55,524 nucleotides of DNA. Source: Bimuria novae-zelandiae CBS 107.79. Lineage: Eukaryota; Ascomycota; Dothideomycetes; Pleosporales; Didymosphaeriaceae. The translations under genes and the position numbers were made by a program. The stretch spans positions 141,087-196,610 of the forward strand of contig ML976770.1 of assembly GCA_010015655.1 (NCBI GenBank). Reading direction: 5' to 3'. Positions 1 to 12,300 of the stretch are shown here, in pieces; the stretch's first letter is position 1; the number at the start of each line of letters is the position of its first letter. The notes beneath the pieces are model-generated. The model saw only the letters and a list, made by a program, of their open reading frames with translations, was not told the DNA's origin and made no database searches.

Positions 1-1077
1 GAGTAGTGTACGGATCCAATTCACATCCTTGAGTTTTCTAGAGACGTTGTTGAAGGACTTTGTGCCATGAGATGGGTCGTTATCCTCCTGTAGGAGCCAC
101 TCCCGCTGCTCTATTGTAGCACCTATACGAGCCTGTTGTACAGCGTCTATATACGACAGCAATATGTGCTCTGTGTAGTACTCTTGAGTCATATGATGGC
201 CGCCGACGTCTCCCTCAATAGCTGGAGGGCATTTAAGCTCCCACTTAGTAAGCCTTTCCTTATATTTCTGCTAGGTCTCGTACTTATACTTGTGAGGCCT
301 CTGCAGAGGCTTTGGCAGCGTTAACATGTTAACATCGTCGTTGTAAAAGCCGAGAGGGCCTTTGTAGTACTAATTTATAGTGGCGTACATATATAACGTT
401 AAAGGAGAGCTCTTCACGGGCTTCCGTACGCCTATATTATTCGTCTTAAGGCGCTTTCCCTCGTAGCGTAGGATGCTAGGCTTCTGAAAGTCCTCCTCTG
501 GATTGAAATAAGCCTCGTTGGTCTAGTAAACGGCATCCTAGAAGCCAAAGATAGGCTGCCATTCATTAACGTAGCCGTAGCCTACGCGGAGATACTTATT
601 GTCGAGTGATATCTCCTTCTTTGTGTAGGCTTGTTTATAGACGCCGGCATGGATCCTTGTACGGAGATTGTGCTCTAAGGCACGCTTTGTAAGTGGTATA
701 TCGTTCGTACGGATCTGTACGCCTAAGGATTTGTCTCTGACGGGGTTTGTGGCGTCGTCCATCAAAGCTCTGAGCGTCGACTCATCTACACGCCATGGAT
801 GCCTAAGCTTTGTATATTTTTCCTGGCTCTTACGCTTGCGTACGCGTCGACAGTCGTTGTATTTCTTAAACTCCTTTATCTAGCGATAGCCTGTAGACTT
901 TCCTATGCCATGCTGGGCACAGATATCGCGGAAAGGGGTAACATTGTTGTTATGCTGTATAGCCTCAAAAAATCGTGAACGCTCCTCTGTATTAGGCTCT
1001 TTGAGGACGGCATGTTGTACAGGCGTACGAGGCCTTTCTAACGAGCTATTAATCGTCTTATTTAAACGTAATTTCAT
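1..1077 (-). pseudogene. Tc1-like DDE transposase, 3' part outside window
   Basis: Translated on the reverse strand from ATG at 1077, the frame starts MKLRLNKTINSS and runs off the left edge. An N-terminal helix-turn-helix region (DICAQHGIGKSTGYR, about residues 50-65) is followed by a DDE-type core. TNEAYF near 515 sits where the family usually has a catalytic TDEAHF-like motif, and EDNDPSHG near 75 matches the second Asp motif of fungal Tc1-like transposases. Five in-frame stops (about 879, 537, 524, 371 and 284) are all TAG and restorable to Gln or Trp. The first catalytic Asp appears as Asn and the nearby His as Tyr. The copy is lightly mutated compared with its neighbours. Family assignment is by motif memory; the C-terminal end is not visible. 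Confidence 0.8.
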
Positions 1078-1382
1078 GGTGTTATGGACGTTGACGTTGA
1101 TGTCGACGATGGCGAGATTTGGTGTTGAGTGCGGGGTGCTGACTCATTAGAAAGTGTCCCACGAATTAGTGCAGGGGGTGGTGTTAATTAGATTTGCTTA
1201 TTTAATTGCTTATAGTCAAGTTAATTAAGTTAATTATTACTCTTGTGAAATAGCAAGCAAGTTAATCTACGCTTAAAAATTTAATTAATTTAGTTAGATA
1301 ATTAATAGCTAGAAGTAGCTTAAGGCTACGCTAGGCTACTCTTGGTAAAGCCCTAAAGTTTGGTGTACGAACGACCTTGTTA
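1078..1382. other. Leader of the Tc1-like element plus AT-rich spacer
   Basis: No gene is visible. Positions 1078-1190 are GC-richer and probably hold the untranslated leader and terminal inverted repeat of the reverse-strand Tc1-like element; a plausible end lies near 1185 (reverse strand ACACCACCCCCTGCAC after a TA). The other end is outside the window, so the repeat cannot be confirmed. From about 1190 to 1380 the sequence is TTAATTA-rich with no restorable frame. It ends with the TA at 1381-1382, the probable target dinucleotide of the next transposon. Confidence 0.5.
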
Positions 1383-1447
1383 ACGTGTCCGATCACTCAG
1401 TGGGCCACCCCACCAAAACCGCAACGCATCTTCCCACAACTCTCGCT

Positions 1448-1555
1448 ATGGCGCCCACGCAGAACACTCAGCAGCTTCAAAAAGAAGGCAGACTAGCTCT
1501 TTCGAAGCAGGCTATTCAAGCTAAGCAGATATCTAGCTACCGCAAGGCTGCATAG
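1448..1555 (+). pseudogene. F3 pogo-like transposase, N-terminal piece
   Basis: ATG at 1448 opens a frame (MAPTQNTQQLQKEGRLALSK) with few mutations for 36 codons. It ends with a GCATAG at the insertion point, where TAG is restorable to CAG (Gln). Directly after the far LTR of gypsy A, the same frame resumes with a Leu-Tyr-Asn-Ile-Pro-Tyr segment typical of the psq-type helix-turn-helix of Fot1/pogo transposases. The five bases CATAG occur on both sides of gypsy A, so removing A with one duplicate rejoins the frame. This is the amino end of the DNA-binding region; the catalytic core lies at 16506-17534. Confidence 0.75.
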
Positions 1556-2070
1556 TGTTACAATCACGAACCCCACAGGAACAAGGAGACCAGACAATTA
1601 CGCTAAGAAAGTAATTATTAGCAAAATAACCAGGTCGCGGGAACACACGAAGACGCAGGGCAGCTTAGGTTAGTAGTCACGTGATATAGTCCCGCCTAAA
1701 CGAGAAGTCTAAGGGACTACGAAAGTCTAAGGGACTACGAAAGTCTAAGGGACTATAAAGGCTTGGCAAGACTACGATAGCGATTTAGATAATAGCAAGA
1801 AATAGGATAGATAGTATATAAACTAATAGTTTCTCTATACTTCTCCTACTCTTCGTAGTTAACTTAATATACTATAAGTATATTTCTTATAATAGATTAG
1901 TAAATCTCCTAGTTAGTTATTTTATAGTTTATTATAAAATTAGATTATTTTTAAAACCTATCTTATAGCTATCTTCAGCTTTTAATTACTAAATATTTAT
2001 AAGGCACTTCTCCCTTAACCTATCCTCCCTTAACCTAGACTAGGCTTAGGTACGTAGAATCCTTGTAACA
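1556..2070 (+). repeat. 5' LTR of gypsy A
   Basis: This 515-bp LTR starts TGTTACAATCACGAACC and ends CCTTGTAACA. Its U3-like part holds three copies of an 18-bp unit (AAGTCTAAGGGACTACGA, about 1705-1759). The next bases, CTTTAACTACC, recur directly after the LTRs of gypsy C and D and are the probable primer-binding region. It aligns over its full length with 15986-16500; differences such as CA to TA point to RIP. Confidence 0.93.
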
Positions 2071-2183
2071 CTTTAACTACCTAAAGGTTCGAAATAACGA
2101 AAATAGCTATAGTAGCTACTATAATAAGGGTCTTAATAGGAAGCGCGGCTTCTAGACTAATTATAAATACTATAATAGTGTTA

Positions 2184-4035
2184 ACGTGTTCGGTAAGCGA
2201 GCTGCGCAGGCAAGCGAGCTGCGCACCCCACTAACTTTTTATACCTTTATAGTAACCTACCTTAATAACATAATAAGATAATAGTATATAATTACTATTC
2301 TAGATTAAGTAGTATTTATAGTACGCTTTATATATATTCGCGCGTTATACTTAGTCTCTTTATAGTAGTTATAGCGCGTTAAAGCCTGCTAATTAGTACC
2401 TAATTATGTCTTACTCTAACGTATTTTACCCTCTACCTACTACTTCGCGTCCTTTTAAGTAATAATTTCCTTTACCTCTATCTTTATTAAGGTATCTTAC
2501 TATTATATCCGCTTCTTTTTTTACTTTCTACGTATTATAGTAGCCTTATTAGCCTTTTTAAGCCTCGCGATCTAATCGCGCATAAACATGCTTTTATAAG
2601 CTATTACCTTAGTACCCTTTTTAAGCTGATTAAGCGCTATAATAATAGAAGCAGGTAATAAGCTCTTATACTTTTAAATCTTATTATAAATTAATATTAA
2701 TTAAGCCTTTAGCTTATAAGCGTTACTTAGTATTTTAGCTTCTTAAAGGGTAACTTTTAGTAAAGGCGGCGTCGGCGTACGAAGCTTAATATTAAGCTTT
2801 AATATTACTACCTCTAGGTTATATAGGACTAGGCTAGCGCCTTAAAAGCTTGCGTAGATATTCTCCTTTATAATTAATTACTTATAGGCTACGTAGAAGG
2901 CTAGTAGGAACTCTAGCTTTATAATATAGCTAATATAGTCACGTATTAGGCTCTTAATTTAGTAGCTATAAGCGCGCTTTAACAGCGAGAAGTAGCTAAT
3001 ATTAAGTAGCTATAAAAGGTGTAATAAATATAGTAGTATATAGAGAGTAATAATATTATTCTTCTTATAGAGCTTTTAAAATTTAAGTAAGTTATAGCTC
3101 TTATAATTATTAAGTATAAGTAGCTAGCGCGCGCCTACCCTATGCTCTACTATATACTTAATAAAGTGCTTTAGCCACTCTACTTTAAGCTTATTAGTAG
3201 TCTAGCTATTATTACTAACAGCAAAAGCCTAGTTACGTAGTATATTATTATCCTAGTACTAGGTAGAGAGGTAATACTAGCTAGGGAAGATAATAAAGGG
3301 CGGGATCGCCTAACTAGTAGCGCTAATTTTATAAATTACTATAGTCTACCTACGATTATCTAGCTAGATAGCCTTTAGTCTACCCTATCTTTTTAAGCTT
3401 ATAATAATAAGCTACGCTGATATCTTGCCTATTATAAAGCTAGTCTTATTAAAGTTATAGGTATTCTAATTATAGATACTATAGATAGCTTTAGTACGCG
3501 CTATAAGGTTAAACCACGCCCTAATAGCCTCTAGATCCTTATATAGAGCTCTTTATTAATTATATAGCTAATTAAATTATATAGTAAGTTAGTTTATTTG
3601 CTTAATAAAGTTGCGTAGCCACTTTTTGCTAACTTTGCTAGCGCCTCGCTTAGCGAGTAGCTTATCTGCCATATCTCGCATAGCACCTAGCGTGGGCGGA
3701 AATCCTCGCGAATCTAGGTCGAGTATATGCCTAATAATTACCTCCTCTTCTAGCTTAATAAGCTTCTTTAAGCTAGGCTTACAATCGCGTTATGTAGCAA
3801 TTCCGACGCATTAACTACGTAGTATATTTTTAAAAACTTTATAAATAGTGGTAGCGCGTCTTCTGCTTTAAATTTAATTTTAGTTAATAGCTAAGATAGT
3901 AAGGAGAATATTAGCTTCGTTATAGGGCGATTAAAAAGTAGTTAGTTAAGCTATTATAGTTAAAAGGTAATATATTATAAAAAGTTAGTAGGGTGCGTAG
4001 CTCGCTTGCCTGCGCAGCTCGCTTGCCGGACACGT
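2184..4035 (-). mobile_element. Pogo/Fot1-like DNA transposon F1
   Basis: The element is bounded by TA dinucleotides (2182-2183, 4036-4037), with inverted repeats of about 60 bp beginning ACGTGTYCGGYAAGCGAG. Each repeat contains a tandem direct repeat of a 17-bp unit (GGCAAGCGAGCTGCGCA). The 1852-bp length and TA duplication fit the pogo/Fot1 superfamily. It sits in gypsy A gag. The ends are far less mutated than the centre. Confidence 0.9.
2250..3945 (-). pseudogene. F1 pogo/Fot1-like transposase
   Basis: The reverse-strand frame restores to the standard order. A psq helix-turn-helix (about 3900-3800) is followed by KKLIKLEEEVIIRHILDLD (near 3745) and RGFPPTLGAMRDMADKLLAK (near 3690-3640), a well-preserved CENP-B-like DNA-binding region. 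Then comes YNFNKTSFIIG (near 3455), the DDE_1 core with a changed first Asp. Downstream the C-terminal half is heavily mutated. The N-terminal part has few changes and the rest many. The start is not certain because the initiator appears mutated. Role by family: binds its own terminal repeats and cuts and pastes the element. Confidence 0.8.
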
Positions 4036-4037
4036 TA

Positions 4038-6420
4038 GCTAACTAAGTTAATAAAATATAGTAACTTAAAAAGTAGTTAGTTAAGCTAATAACTTACGTT
4101 CTAACTACTATAACTACGAGAAGGATATCCTTTAAAGTCCCTAAAATTTATAAAGGTAAAAGAGAAGGGCTTAAGACGTTTTTTATAAATATAAAACTAT
4201 ACTACTAATATAATAAGGATGTCTTTAAACCTAAGTAGGCTAAAATCCTAGAGTAGGTATGCATATAAAGAGAAAAGTAGCTAAATAGCTATAGCCCCTT
4301 ACGGAGGATTATCTAAAGAATAAAGATAATATCTTAGAATATAGTCATAAAACTAAGAAGGTATTTAAGGACTAGGTATCCTTTAAGGAAAAAATTTAAA
4401 TTATATTTAAAAAGGTTAACGAGGAATAATAAGCCTAACGTAAGATATAAAAGCTTAAATAAATAAGATTAGCTAGTACTTATATAGCTAAGTTTAGACG
4501 CCTTTAAGCTAAGATTAATTAAGATAACGTCCTACTTTAGATAGCCTACTATAATAGACTAAAGGAAAGCATTAAGAATAAGCTTACCTACTATAACTAA
4601 GTAAATAACCTAGAAGAACTTATAAAACTAACTATAAAAATTCATAATTAACTATATAAATGATAATTAAAAAAGCGAGAAGGCAATTATATTTAATCTA
4701 ATATTAAGAGGAGCTAGAAACTACAAAAAGACTATAATAGAAATATTATAATAGCTAATAAAGCTTAAAAATAGAAACTAAGGAAGTAGCGAAAGGACTA
4801 TAAAAATAGACTATTTAACTAAAAATAAAAAGAACGCTTTAAAGAAAAAGCATGGTTAAGATACGAAGAGTAAGGTTAATTTTAAAGGAATTATTTAAAA
4901 AATAATAAATGTTATGAGGCTCTCACACCTTAGTCCGGTCCGGGTTAGGGCGGTAAGGTATCGTGGTGCTTCACGGATTATTTAGTGGTACAAGTTAATG
5001 CGACACTTAGCGCGGCTAGATAATCCAATCTTATAACGAAGTAAGATAACTATCAGCCTATATAGGAGAACGTACTCGCACAGAAGATATGTGAGTTGAC
5101 TACGAAGAGAGAAACAACATAGGAGAACTGTTACACTATATACTAGTCTGCTTCTTCCTCGTAGTCCCGCCAAGACGTCTTTCTCTGAGGTAGTCCGTGG
5201 GACTTCCTGTAGTCCCGTACTTTATGCGGGACTTCTCGCTTATGCGGGACTTCATCACGTGACTGCTGACCTAAGCTGCCCCGCGCCTCGTTGTGTCCCG
5301 TTAACTCTGCTACTTCGCCAACAATTACTCTCTTGGCGTAATTGTCTGGCTTCTTCATCCTTGTGGGGTTCGTGGTCGTAACAATAAAGGACAAAGCAAG
5401 AAAGCGCAAATTATTAAAATAGTAATAGCTATACTATAGATACTAATACTTATGCTACTAAAGATAGATAAAGACGACGTCTCTATAGAACTCAAAGTTC
5501 TAAAGACACTAGAAGAAACGGAATAGAGGATAGTATAAGAGTACGAGGTCTTTCTCTAAATAGCAGAAAGAAACTACTAGGTGTGTAATAGTTATATGTA
5601 TATACCTAAGGACTACGCGCAAAAAATCGTGCTAGAGGGGCTAAAGGCTACCTTAACCTATAAAATTACTACTAAATACTAAGGAAATGTGCTAATACTA
5701 GGATAGTAGATTAAAATTAGGGAATAACATAAGCTAGTAGCCTAGTTTCTATATAATAAAGAGGATTATTAACTACACGAGATAAAGAGGGAACTAGTAG
5801 TAATATTACTAAGAAACCTAAACTATAAGTTTATTAATAATTATAAACTAATAACGACTTGCTATAAATATTTCCCTAATAAATAATTATAATACTATAA
5901 AGAATTAGGATAGTAGAAGTGCTTTAATAATAAGTGCTAAATGCATAAAGTACATAAAGAAGCTACTAGTTAGTACCCTAAAGGTATAAACGCAGGATTG
6001 GCGGCAACTATAAGAAACTAATAGATAGAGGACACAAGCCCTAAGCACCTATAATAGATTAGATAGCTAGATTATAATAGGGATTACTTAGTATACCTAT
6101 ATTAAAAAGAATAAGTAGTAGTTTTGTAAACAACCCCACTGCACAGAGATCTAAAATTCTAGAAATATCTAGTTATAAGTTATAGAAGATACAGAGAATC
6201 CTAAGAGGAACAAAAAGTTTAGCGAATTAAGAATACTAAAAGCGCCTATAAATCGCTTTACTAAAAGTAATAGAAAAAGACTAAAACTAACCTAAAAATA
6301 AAGGAAGCCACACGAACCTAGATTAAGAAGGTAAAGGCTTTTTAGGACGCTACTAAATAAGCTAATAATAAGTTAGAAAACTAGAGCGCTACTAGGTAAA
6401 AGACATTACTAGTAAAGGCG
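4038..6420 (+). pseudogene. Gypsy A gag region with C-terminal Cys-His spacer
   Basis: Gag starts between the LTR and F1 (about 2085-2181) and resumes at 4038. Near 4135 the restored frame reads LKVPKIYKGKREGLKTFF, matching the start of the gypsy gag capsid region. The frame is interrupted by the solo LTR (4910-5383). Beyond it, 5400-6400 restores as an acidic then Lys-rich chain with a Cys-x4-Cys-x2-His cluster (CFNNKCQMH, 5920-5946). A comparable segment lies at the same place in gypsy D (near 47864-47893). A normal CCHC knuckle was not clearly seen in A. Stops are mostly TAA/TAG. Function by family: capsid precursor that binds genomic RNA. The assignment of the 5400-6400 part to gag is inference. 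Confidence 0.65.
4910..5383 (-). repeat. Solo LTR of the gypsy A/C/D family
   Basis: This 474-bp LTR lies on the reverse strand (TGTTACGACC...CTCATAACA), flanked by a perfect ATAAA duplication (4905-4909, 5384-5388). No internal element sequence is attached, so it is a solo LTR left by LTR-LTR recombination. It retains many CA and TG dinucleotides and GTCCCGC-type repeats, whereas gypsy A on both sides is riddled with TA. An open frame of 88 codons across it (5143-5409) is fortuitous. Confidence 0.93.
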
Positions 6421-9055
6421 TAACTATAAAGGTGAAAAGGGTAAAAATAGGCACGAGCAACCTATAACTAACTAAAGAAGTTATTATTAGTAGTTATAAA
6501 GTAATAGCGCTAATAGACCCTAAAGTAACTAGATGTCTAATATCCCTAAAAATAGTAGAGAAACATAACCTACTATATAAGAATAAAGAAACACTAGTAT
6601 AAGTAGAAATAGTAAATAGGATAGTATCCTAAGGATATAGCAAAGACTAATTACGCCTTAAAATAACGCTATTACCTATTAGCCTAGATAGATTCTAGAG
6701 CTAATATAGCTTTACAATAATAGATCTTAAAAGTATAGAAGTAATTATTAGCTATAATTAGCTTTTAAAGTATAACTCTGTTATTAACTAGTAGAAGAAG
6801 ACACTAATTAGCTAAAGATCTATACTAAAAGTTACTAAAGTATAAAAATTATAAAAAATATAATTATTAACCCTAGATGCCCTAGTAGGGCGGGTTAGAA
6901 GATAAGCTAAATAACTTTTAGCTACTAAGATTACAAAAGTTATAGAAGAAAATCTAGGCTAAATAAGGCTAATATAGGTATAATACTTAGGCCTAAGAGA
7001 AGAGGTAAAAGCTACTAAAATTCTACTAGAATATTAAGAATATATAGAACTTTTTAAAGAAATGAAAGGGGAAGAAGTACTAGAATACTAAAAATAAAAT
7101 TATAAAATACTTTTAGTAGAGGGCATAAAACTACGCCTAGAATAACTACGATTAATATCTATAGACTAAGAAAAAGAAGTATAGGACTACTTAAGGAAGA
7201 ACCTAGCGAAATAGTATATTTAAGAAAGTTAAAGCCCGGCAGCTTTTCCTATACTTTAGGTACCTAAGAAGAATGGCAAGCTGCGACTTTATATAGATTA
7301 TAAATAGCTAAATATAGCTATAATTAAGAATTAGTATCCGCTACCTTTAATTACGGAGCTAATAAATAGACCTTAAGAAGCTAAATAGTTTATAAAATTT
7401 AATATATATAATAAATATCACCGCATATAAATAGCTAAGGGACATAAGTAGAAGACTACGTTTAGAACCTAATATAGCCTATATAAGTACTAAGTAATAC
7501 CCTTTAGACTAATAAACGCGCCTACGACGTTATAGACGCTAATTAATAAAGCACTATATAAATACTTAGATATATTCTATACTACTTACCTTAACGACGT
7601 ACTTATCTATTCTACTAGAACACTTAAGGAGTATAAGGAACATGTAAAAAAAGTACTTATAAAAATAAAAGAGTATTAATTACTCCTTTATCTAGAAAAA
7701 TGCGAATTCTACGTTATAAAAATAAAATACCTAGGATTTATTATCTTACGGGAAGGTGTGACTATAGACCCTAAGAAAATTACTACTATATAGGAATAGT
7801 TAGAACTTAAGTTAGTAAAAGATATTTAGTCCTTCCTAGGGTTTACTAACTTCTATTAAAAGTTTATTAAGAACTACTCTAAGACTACAGCACTAATAAC
7901 GGAACTTATAAAAAAAGATAAATAGACAGACTTTATAAAAGAAGCTAGAGAAGCTTTTAAAAATCAAAAAATACTCTTCTTATAAGTATTATTATTATAA
8001 ATACACAATCTAAGAAGACCTATACGAATAAAAATAAACGTATTAGACTACGCGCTAGGAGCGATACTCTTATAATAATATAAAGATAAAAAATAGAGAC
8101 TAGTATTTTTCTATTTAAGGAAGTTCTTAAGAGCAGAACTTAATTACGACGTTTATAATAAGGAACTACTTAGGATAGTAAACGCCTTTAAATAATAGAA
8201 AGCTTAAGTTATTAGAGCGCGCTTTAAAATAAAGGTATAAATAAAATATTAAAACCTTACTAGCTTTATAATAACTAAAAAGCTTAACTAAAGACAGGTA
8301 TAATAGGCCGAATTTCTAGTAAATTTTAACTTTATAGTACACTATTAACTAGGAACGCTTAATGGTGCAGCAGACACCTTAAGTAAAAAATTAGATTTTA
8401 TTAAAAATAAACTAGAACTATTTAATATAGCGTTACGAGCAAGAAATAATAAAACTATTAAGTATAATTAATTAATAATTAAGGTCTGCACTGCTAGTCT
8501 GTATTACACTAGACTAGAGGTATATAACTTCTAGGACTACAGTCGACTCACTATAGAATAATAAGAAGAATACGACCTGTTCCAGAATGGAATTAACAAA
8601 ACACGACGAGATTACAGAAACAGACTTATTATAAGACTAGGGTAGAAAGAAACCCTAATCTAAAGACTATACGAGCTTAAAGAATAGGGATACCTAAGTA
8701 TTAAAGAAATAATACGTTAAATTATAAACGAATATACTATTCCTAAACTTAAATAGGCAGTAACTAAGATTATAAGTAACTATTTAGCATGCTATAAGAA
8801 TAAGCTAAAGAGATATCAGCTTTATAGAATATTATAACTACTAAAAGTAGTCGAACGACAATAGTAGAGTATAATAATAAATTTTATAATAAAACTCTTA
8901 AAATCGCTATAGCTAGGAATAAATCAAATATATAACACTATTATAATAATAGTAGACCGCTTAACTAAGATGGCTAAGTTTAGGCCTATAAAAGAATCTA
9001 TAACGGTAGAGGAACTAGTCTATAAAGTAAATAACGTAGTATTCGCAGAAGGAAG
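6420..9055 (+). pseudogene. Gypsy A pol: protease, reverse transcriptase, RNase H, integrase start
   Basis: Protease: ALIDPKVTRCLIS near 6510 (family ALIDSGATxxFIS). Reverse transcriptase: VPKKNGKLRLYIDYKQLN near 7260 and TYLNDVLIYS near 7590, so the first Asp of the catalytic pair is Asn. RNase H: RIKINVLDYALGAILLQQ near 8025-8075. An integrase-like region follows, with IIIIVDRLTKMAKF near 8940. The frame reaches Ala-Glu-Gly at 9055, where Copia E is inserted; integrase resumes at 14442. The polyprotein copied and integrated the element. Dozens of restorable stops make it non-functional. Confidence 0.88.
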
Positions 9056-9312
9056 TGTCAGATTGGAGAGGTAATCTGATAAGATAAATTAAGGTATAAA
9101 TTGTTGTGTCCGTTCTCTGTATTCCTGTAAGAATATAAGGCTCTTATATCCTTATGTCTTCCACTAATACGCTAATCTATTTCCGTTGATTAAGGAGAGT
9201 TGCCCTTTGTTCCGCCCAGAATTGTGCGGATGAACCAGACTACTAGCAAGGTCTCTTTGTGTAGGGTTGCGCCAGCTACCTTTGCTTGTGCAAAAGGCCA
9301 TGTAATCGGACA
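9056..9312 (-). repeat. 3' LTR of Copia E
   Basis: 257 bp, starting TGTCAGATTGGAGAGG and ending CATGTAATCGGACA in forward reading. The preceding GGAAG is the target duplication. It is nearly identical to 14180-14436 apart from a handful of C/T and G/A differences. Confidence 0.94.
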
Positions 9313-9364
9313 CACCCCCTCAGCTTGGGCTTATCCTCAAGCTAGACCTTCGCAGTTGTCTATT

Positions 9365-12300
9365 ATTCTAACTTAAAGGCCTCTATCCTCTGCTAGAGAT
9401 CCTGCAAGGCAACCTCTTAATTAGTGATCTTGTCTAATATATCTTTAAGTCCCAGTTTATGCAGAAACTTGCTCCATTTGTTCACTAGCAGGGCCTTTAT
9501 AAGTCCATCGGCAACTATGTCCTCTAAGCGTTAATAGTCCACCTTAATTGTCCCTAGTGCGACCTCTTGTCTTAGCTAATAATTATAGATATCCACATAA
9601 CGGAGCTTAGTCTGCAACTTAGTAATTTCTTTAGTAATAAGTCAGATCGTTTGCTAATTATCACAATTAATTATAATAAGGGAATCGCTGAGGTTGATCT
9701 TCAGTTCCTTTAGCAATCGCGATATGAATAAAGCCTCCTTAGCCACTTGCGATAGTGCTAGTAATTCGGCTTTAGTTATTAATGTAGTGACTGTATCTTG
9801 CTTGTTTGCTTTCTAGGCGATCAGGCCACTAAATAGCTTAATAATATATCCTTGCGAGCTCTTGCGGTCGAGTGTGTTATTAGCAAAGGATACGTTACTT
9901 GCCACTTCTAAAGTATCTGCACCCCTAAGCTAAAGACCTAGTAATTTAGTGTTAGCAAGGTAGAGGAGAACTTGGTTAGCAGCCACTTAGTGCTCTTTAC
10001 TTAGGTTAGACAGGAATCGTGATAATCAGGAGCTTGCAAAGGCGATATTTAGTTAAGATGTAACTATAGTATAAAGAATTAATCCAACTTTGCGCTAGTA
10101 TCTATTAATCTCACCCTTACTAGCTAGTCCTGTCCTTAGGAGCAATTCGATTAGACCTATTAGGGTATTATGGCAAATCTCATGGTGATTAATAAGGCGC
10201 GATATTTTATTAATATATAAAGCTTGTAAAAGCTAGATCTTTCTGCTTAAGCGGTCCCTAATAATTTTAATTCCTAGAAACTACTGCAGGTCTTTACCAC
10301 CCGTAAGTGTAAATTTAGTACTTATTATTACGAGAGTAGCTTTAGCAGCTTGCTTTTATAACTTATTATACGTAATAATAATATTATCTACATAAAAGAA
10401 GATAATAATGCCGTCCTTAATAAGGCAGCATGGCTCGTGGGGTACTGCTTTAAAGCTAATATCACGGAGTGTTAACGTAAACTCTCTTTGCTAGAGTAGT
10501 GGAGATATGCGCAGTCCGTACAGTGCTTTATATAGTTTAAGGACTGTGCCTGCTCGCGAGTAGCCGCGAGACATTTTCATGTAGATTTCTCTATCTAGCT
10601 TCGCGTGGACAAACGCGTTGGTAACGTTGTGTTAGATAAGTTCTAGGTTAAAACAAGCTGCAATTACTATAAGTATGCGGAATAATTATCCTGCAAGTGT
10701 TATGGCGTAGGTTTCTTGCGAGGTAAGGTGCTACTATTAATTACCTCGCACCACCAGCCTTGCCTTACACTTTTATAATCGATGATACTTATTAAACTTA
10801 TAGGTATATACCTACATGTAGTTAAGGATTTGATAGCCTGCCACTTTCACTGGAGCGGTTGCAACCTCACTCTAGGACTTTATTTCCTTATAGCTCTATA
10901 AATAGGAACGTTCTGCTTCCTTCCATATATTATAGAGAGGGTAATCTTCAAGCTTGCTTTAGCATGTGGGTGGCTCTAGAAGCACGCTTCGATGTAGCTT
11001 CTTACCTAATATAATTATTTATTAAAGCTGCGCCTTATTAAGAGTCTTGCCTTTATATTTGCCGCTGCTGCTAGCTTCGGTGCCTGCTATAAAGGCTGCG
11101 GCCTATAGGCTTGTTTACAATTGCCCTGTTTGCACTCTTTAGGGTGGTATAGCTTAATCGCCTCTTGCTATTAATTATGCAAGGAGTGTCACTAGTAGCG
11201 GCGTTAAGGGAGGTGTTAGATATTTACACCTAACTTTCCTGCCTTGCCTATACTTAGGAGCTCCTTTAACCTCTTCCTCTAGCGCTTCACTAATTGTCTT
11301 ATCTTTAAAGAAGGACTTAGTGGCATGCTCTTATTAAGGTAAGGGAGATAACTCTACTAATCGCACCTAGGCCGCTATTTCTTCTAATGTGCTATGCATA
11401 AGATTTTCTATTAGGTCTTTAGTTTTGCCTAAGAACATAGTATCCTCGTCGAATATTACGTCGCGAGTACTGATTGTCTTTGCTAAAGAGGGAATCTATA
11501 TTCTCTAGATATTTATTAATTTATAGCTAATAAGGTAGCTAATTTATGCCTTAGGGTCAAGCCTCTGAAGCCTGCTCTTGCCGCGTTTTATATCGTCGGT
11601 TATCGCAAAAGCTTTGTAGCTATATGCTTTTAGGTAAGCTTGATTAGGCTTCTTTAGTTGGGTAATAATGCCGTTCTGAAAAGCTACTGTCGTAAAGAAC
11701 ACTTCATATGGAGATCGCCATCGATTAGCGTAGTTTGGCGTTTAATTGTATAAGTAGACTGCAGCTTAGGTAATCTTAGGCTATATTTACTAGGGTAGGT
11801 TAGAGTTAAGTTGTATCGCGCGCGCTTTCTTCTTAATTACACCCCCTAAGCGTTTAGCTTCTCTATTTTATGCTTAAGTATTAGGTGCTAAAGGCTTAAT
11901 CTTGATGCCTTACGCTGAGCACCACTTCTTAATATTTACCTTAATAGAGAAGATCTTATTATTAGATTTAATTACTTTTACTATAATGTTGTATTGTACT
12001 TCTATAAACTGTATAAAGGTGCTAAGTAATTTGATAATTGACCGTGCTAGGCGGTTATCCTTAAAGTAGAAGTCCTATGCAAAGCCAGAGAATTAGTTAG
12101 TAATTAGTATTTAGCTCTTCTCTCTTGTTGAGCTATCTGCTTTATAGTCGTGAAAATCGATTGCGACTCGCTCGCCAGGACCTTCTATTAGATCTCTGGC
12201 TTGCCGGCGTATTTGCCGTTTTAGTTTTGCTTTACCGTAGGTATCACACTTAACTATAGGGAGACCTTTAATCCTTACCCCCTTAGATTACTACACAAGG

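Noticed and set aside
5143..5409. Open frame of 88 codons on the reverse strand
   Set aside because: It lies across the solo LTR and its duplication and shows no family resemblance; openness comes from low mutation and GC content.
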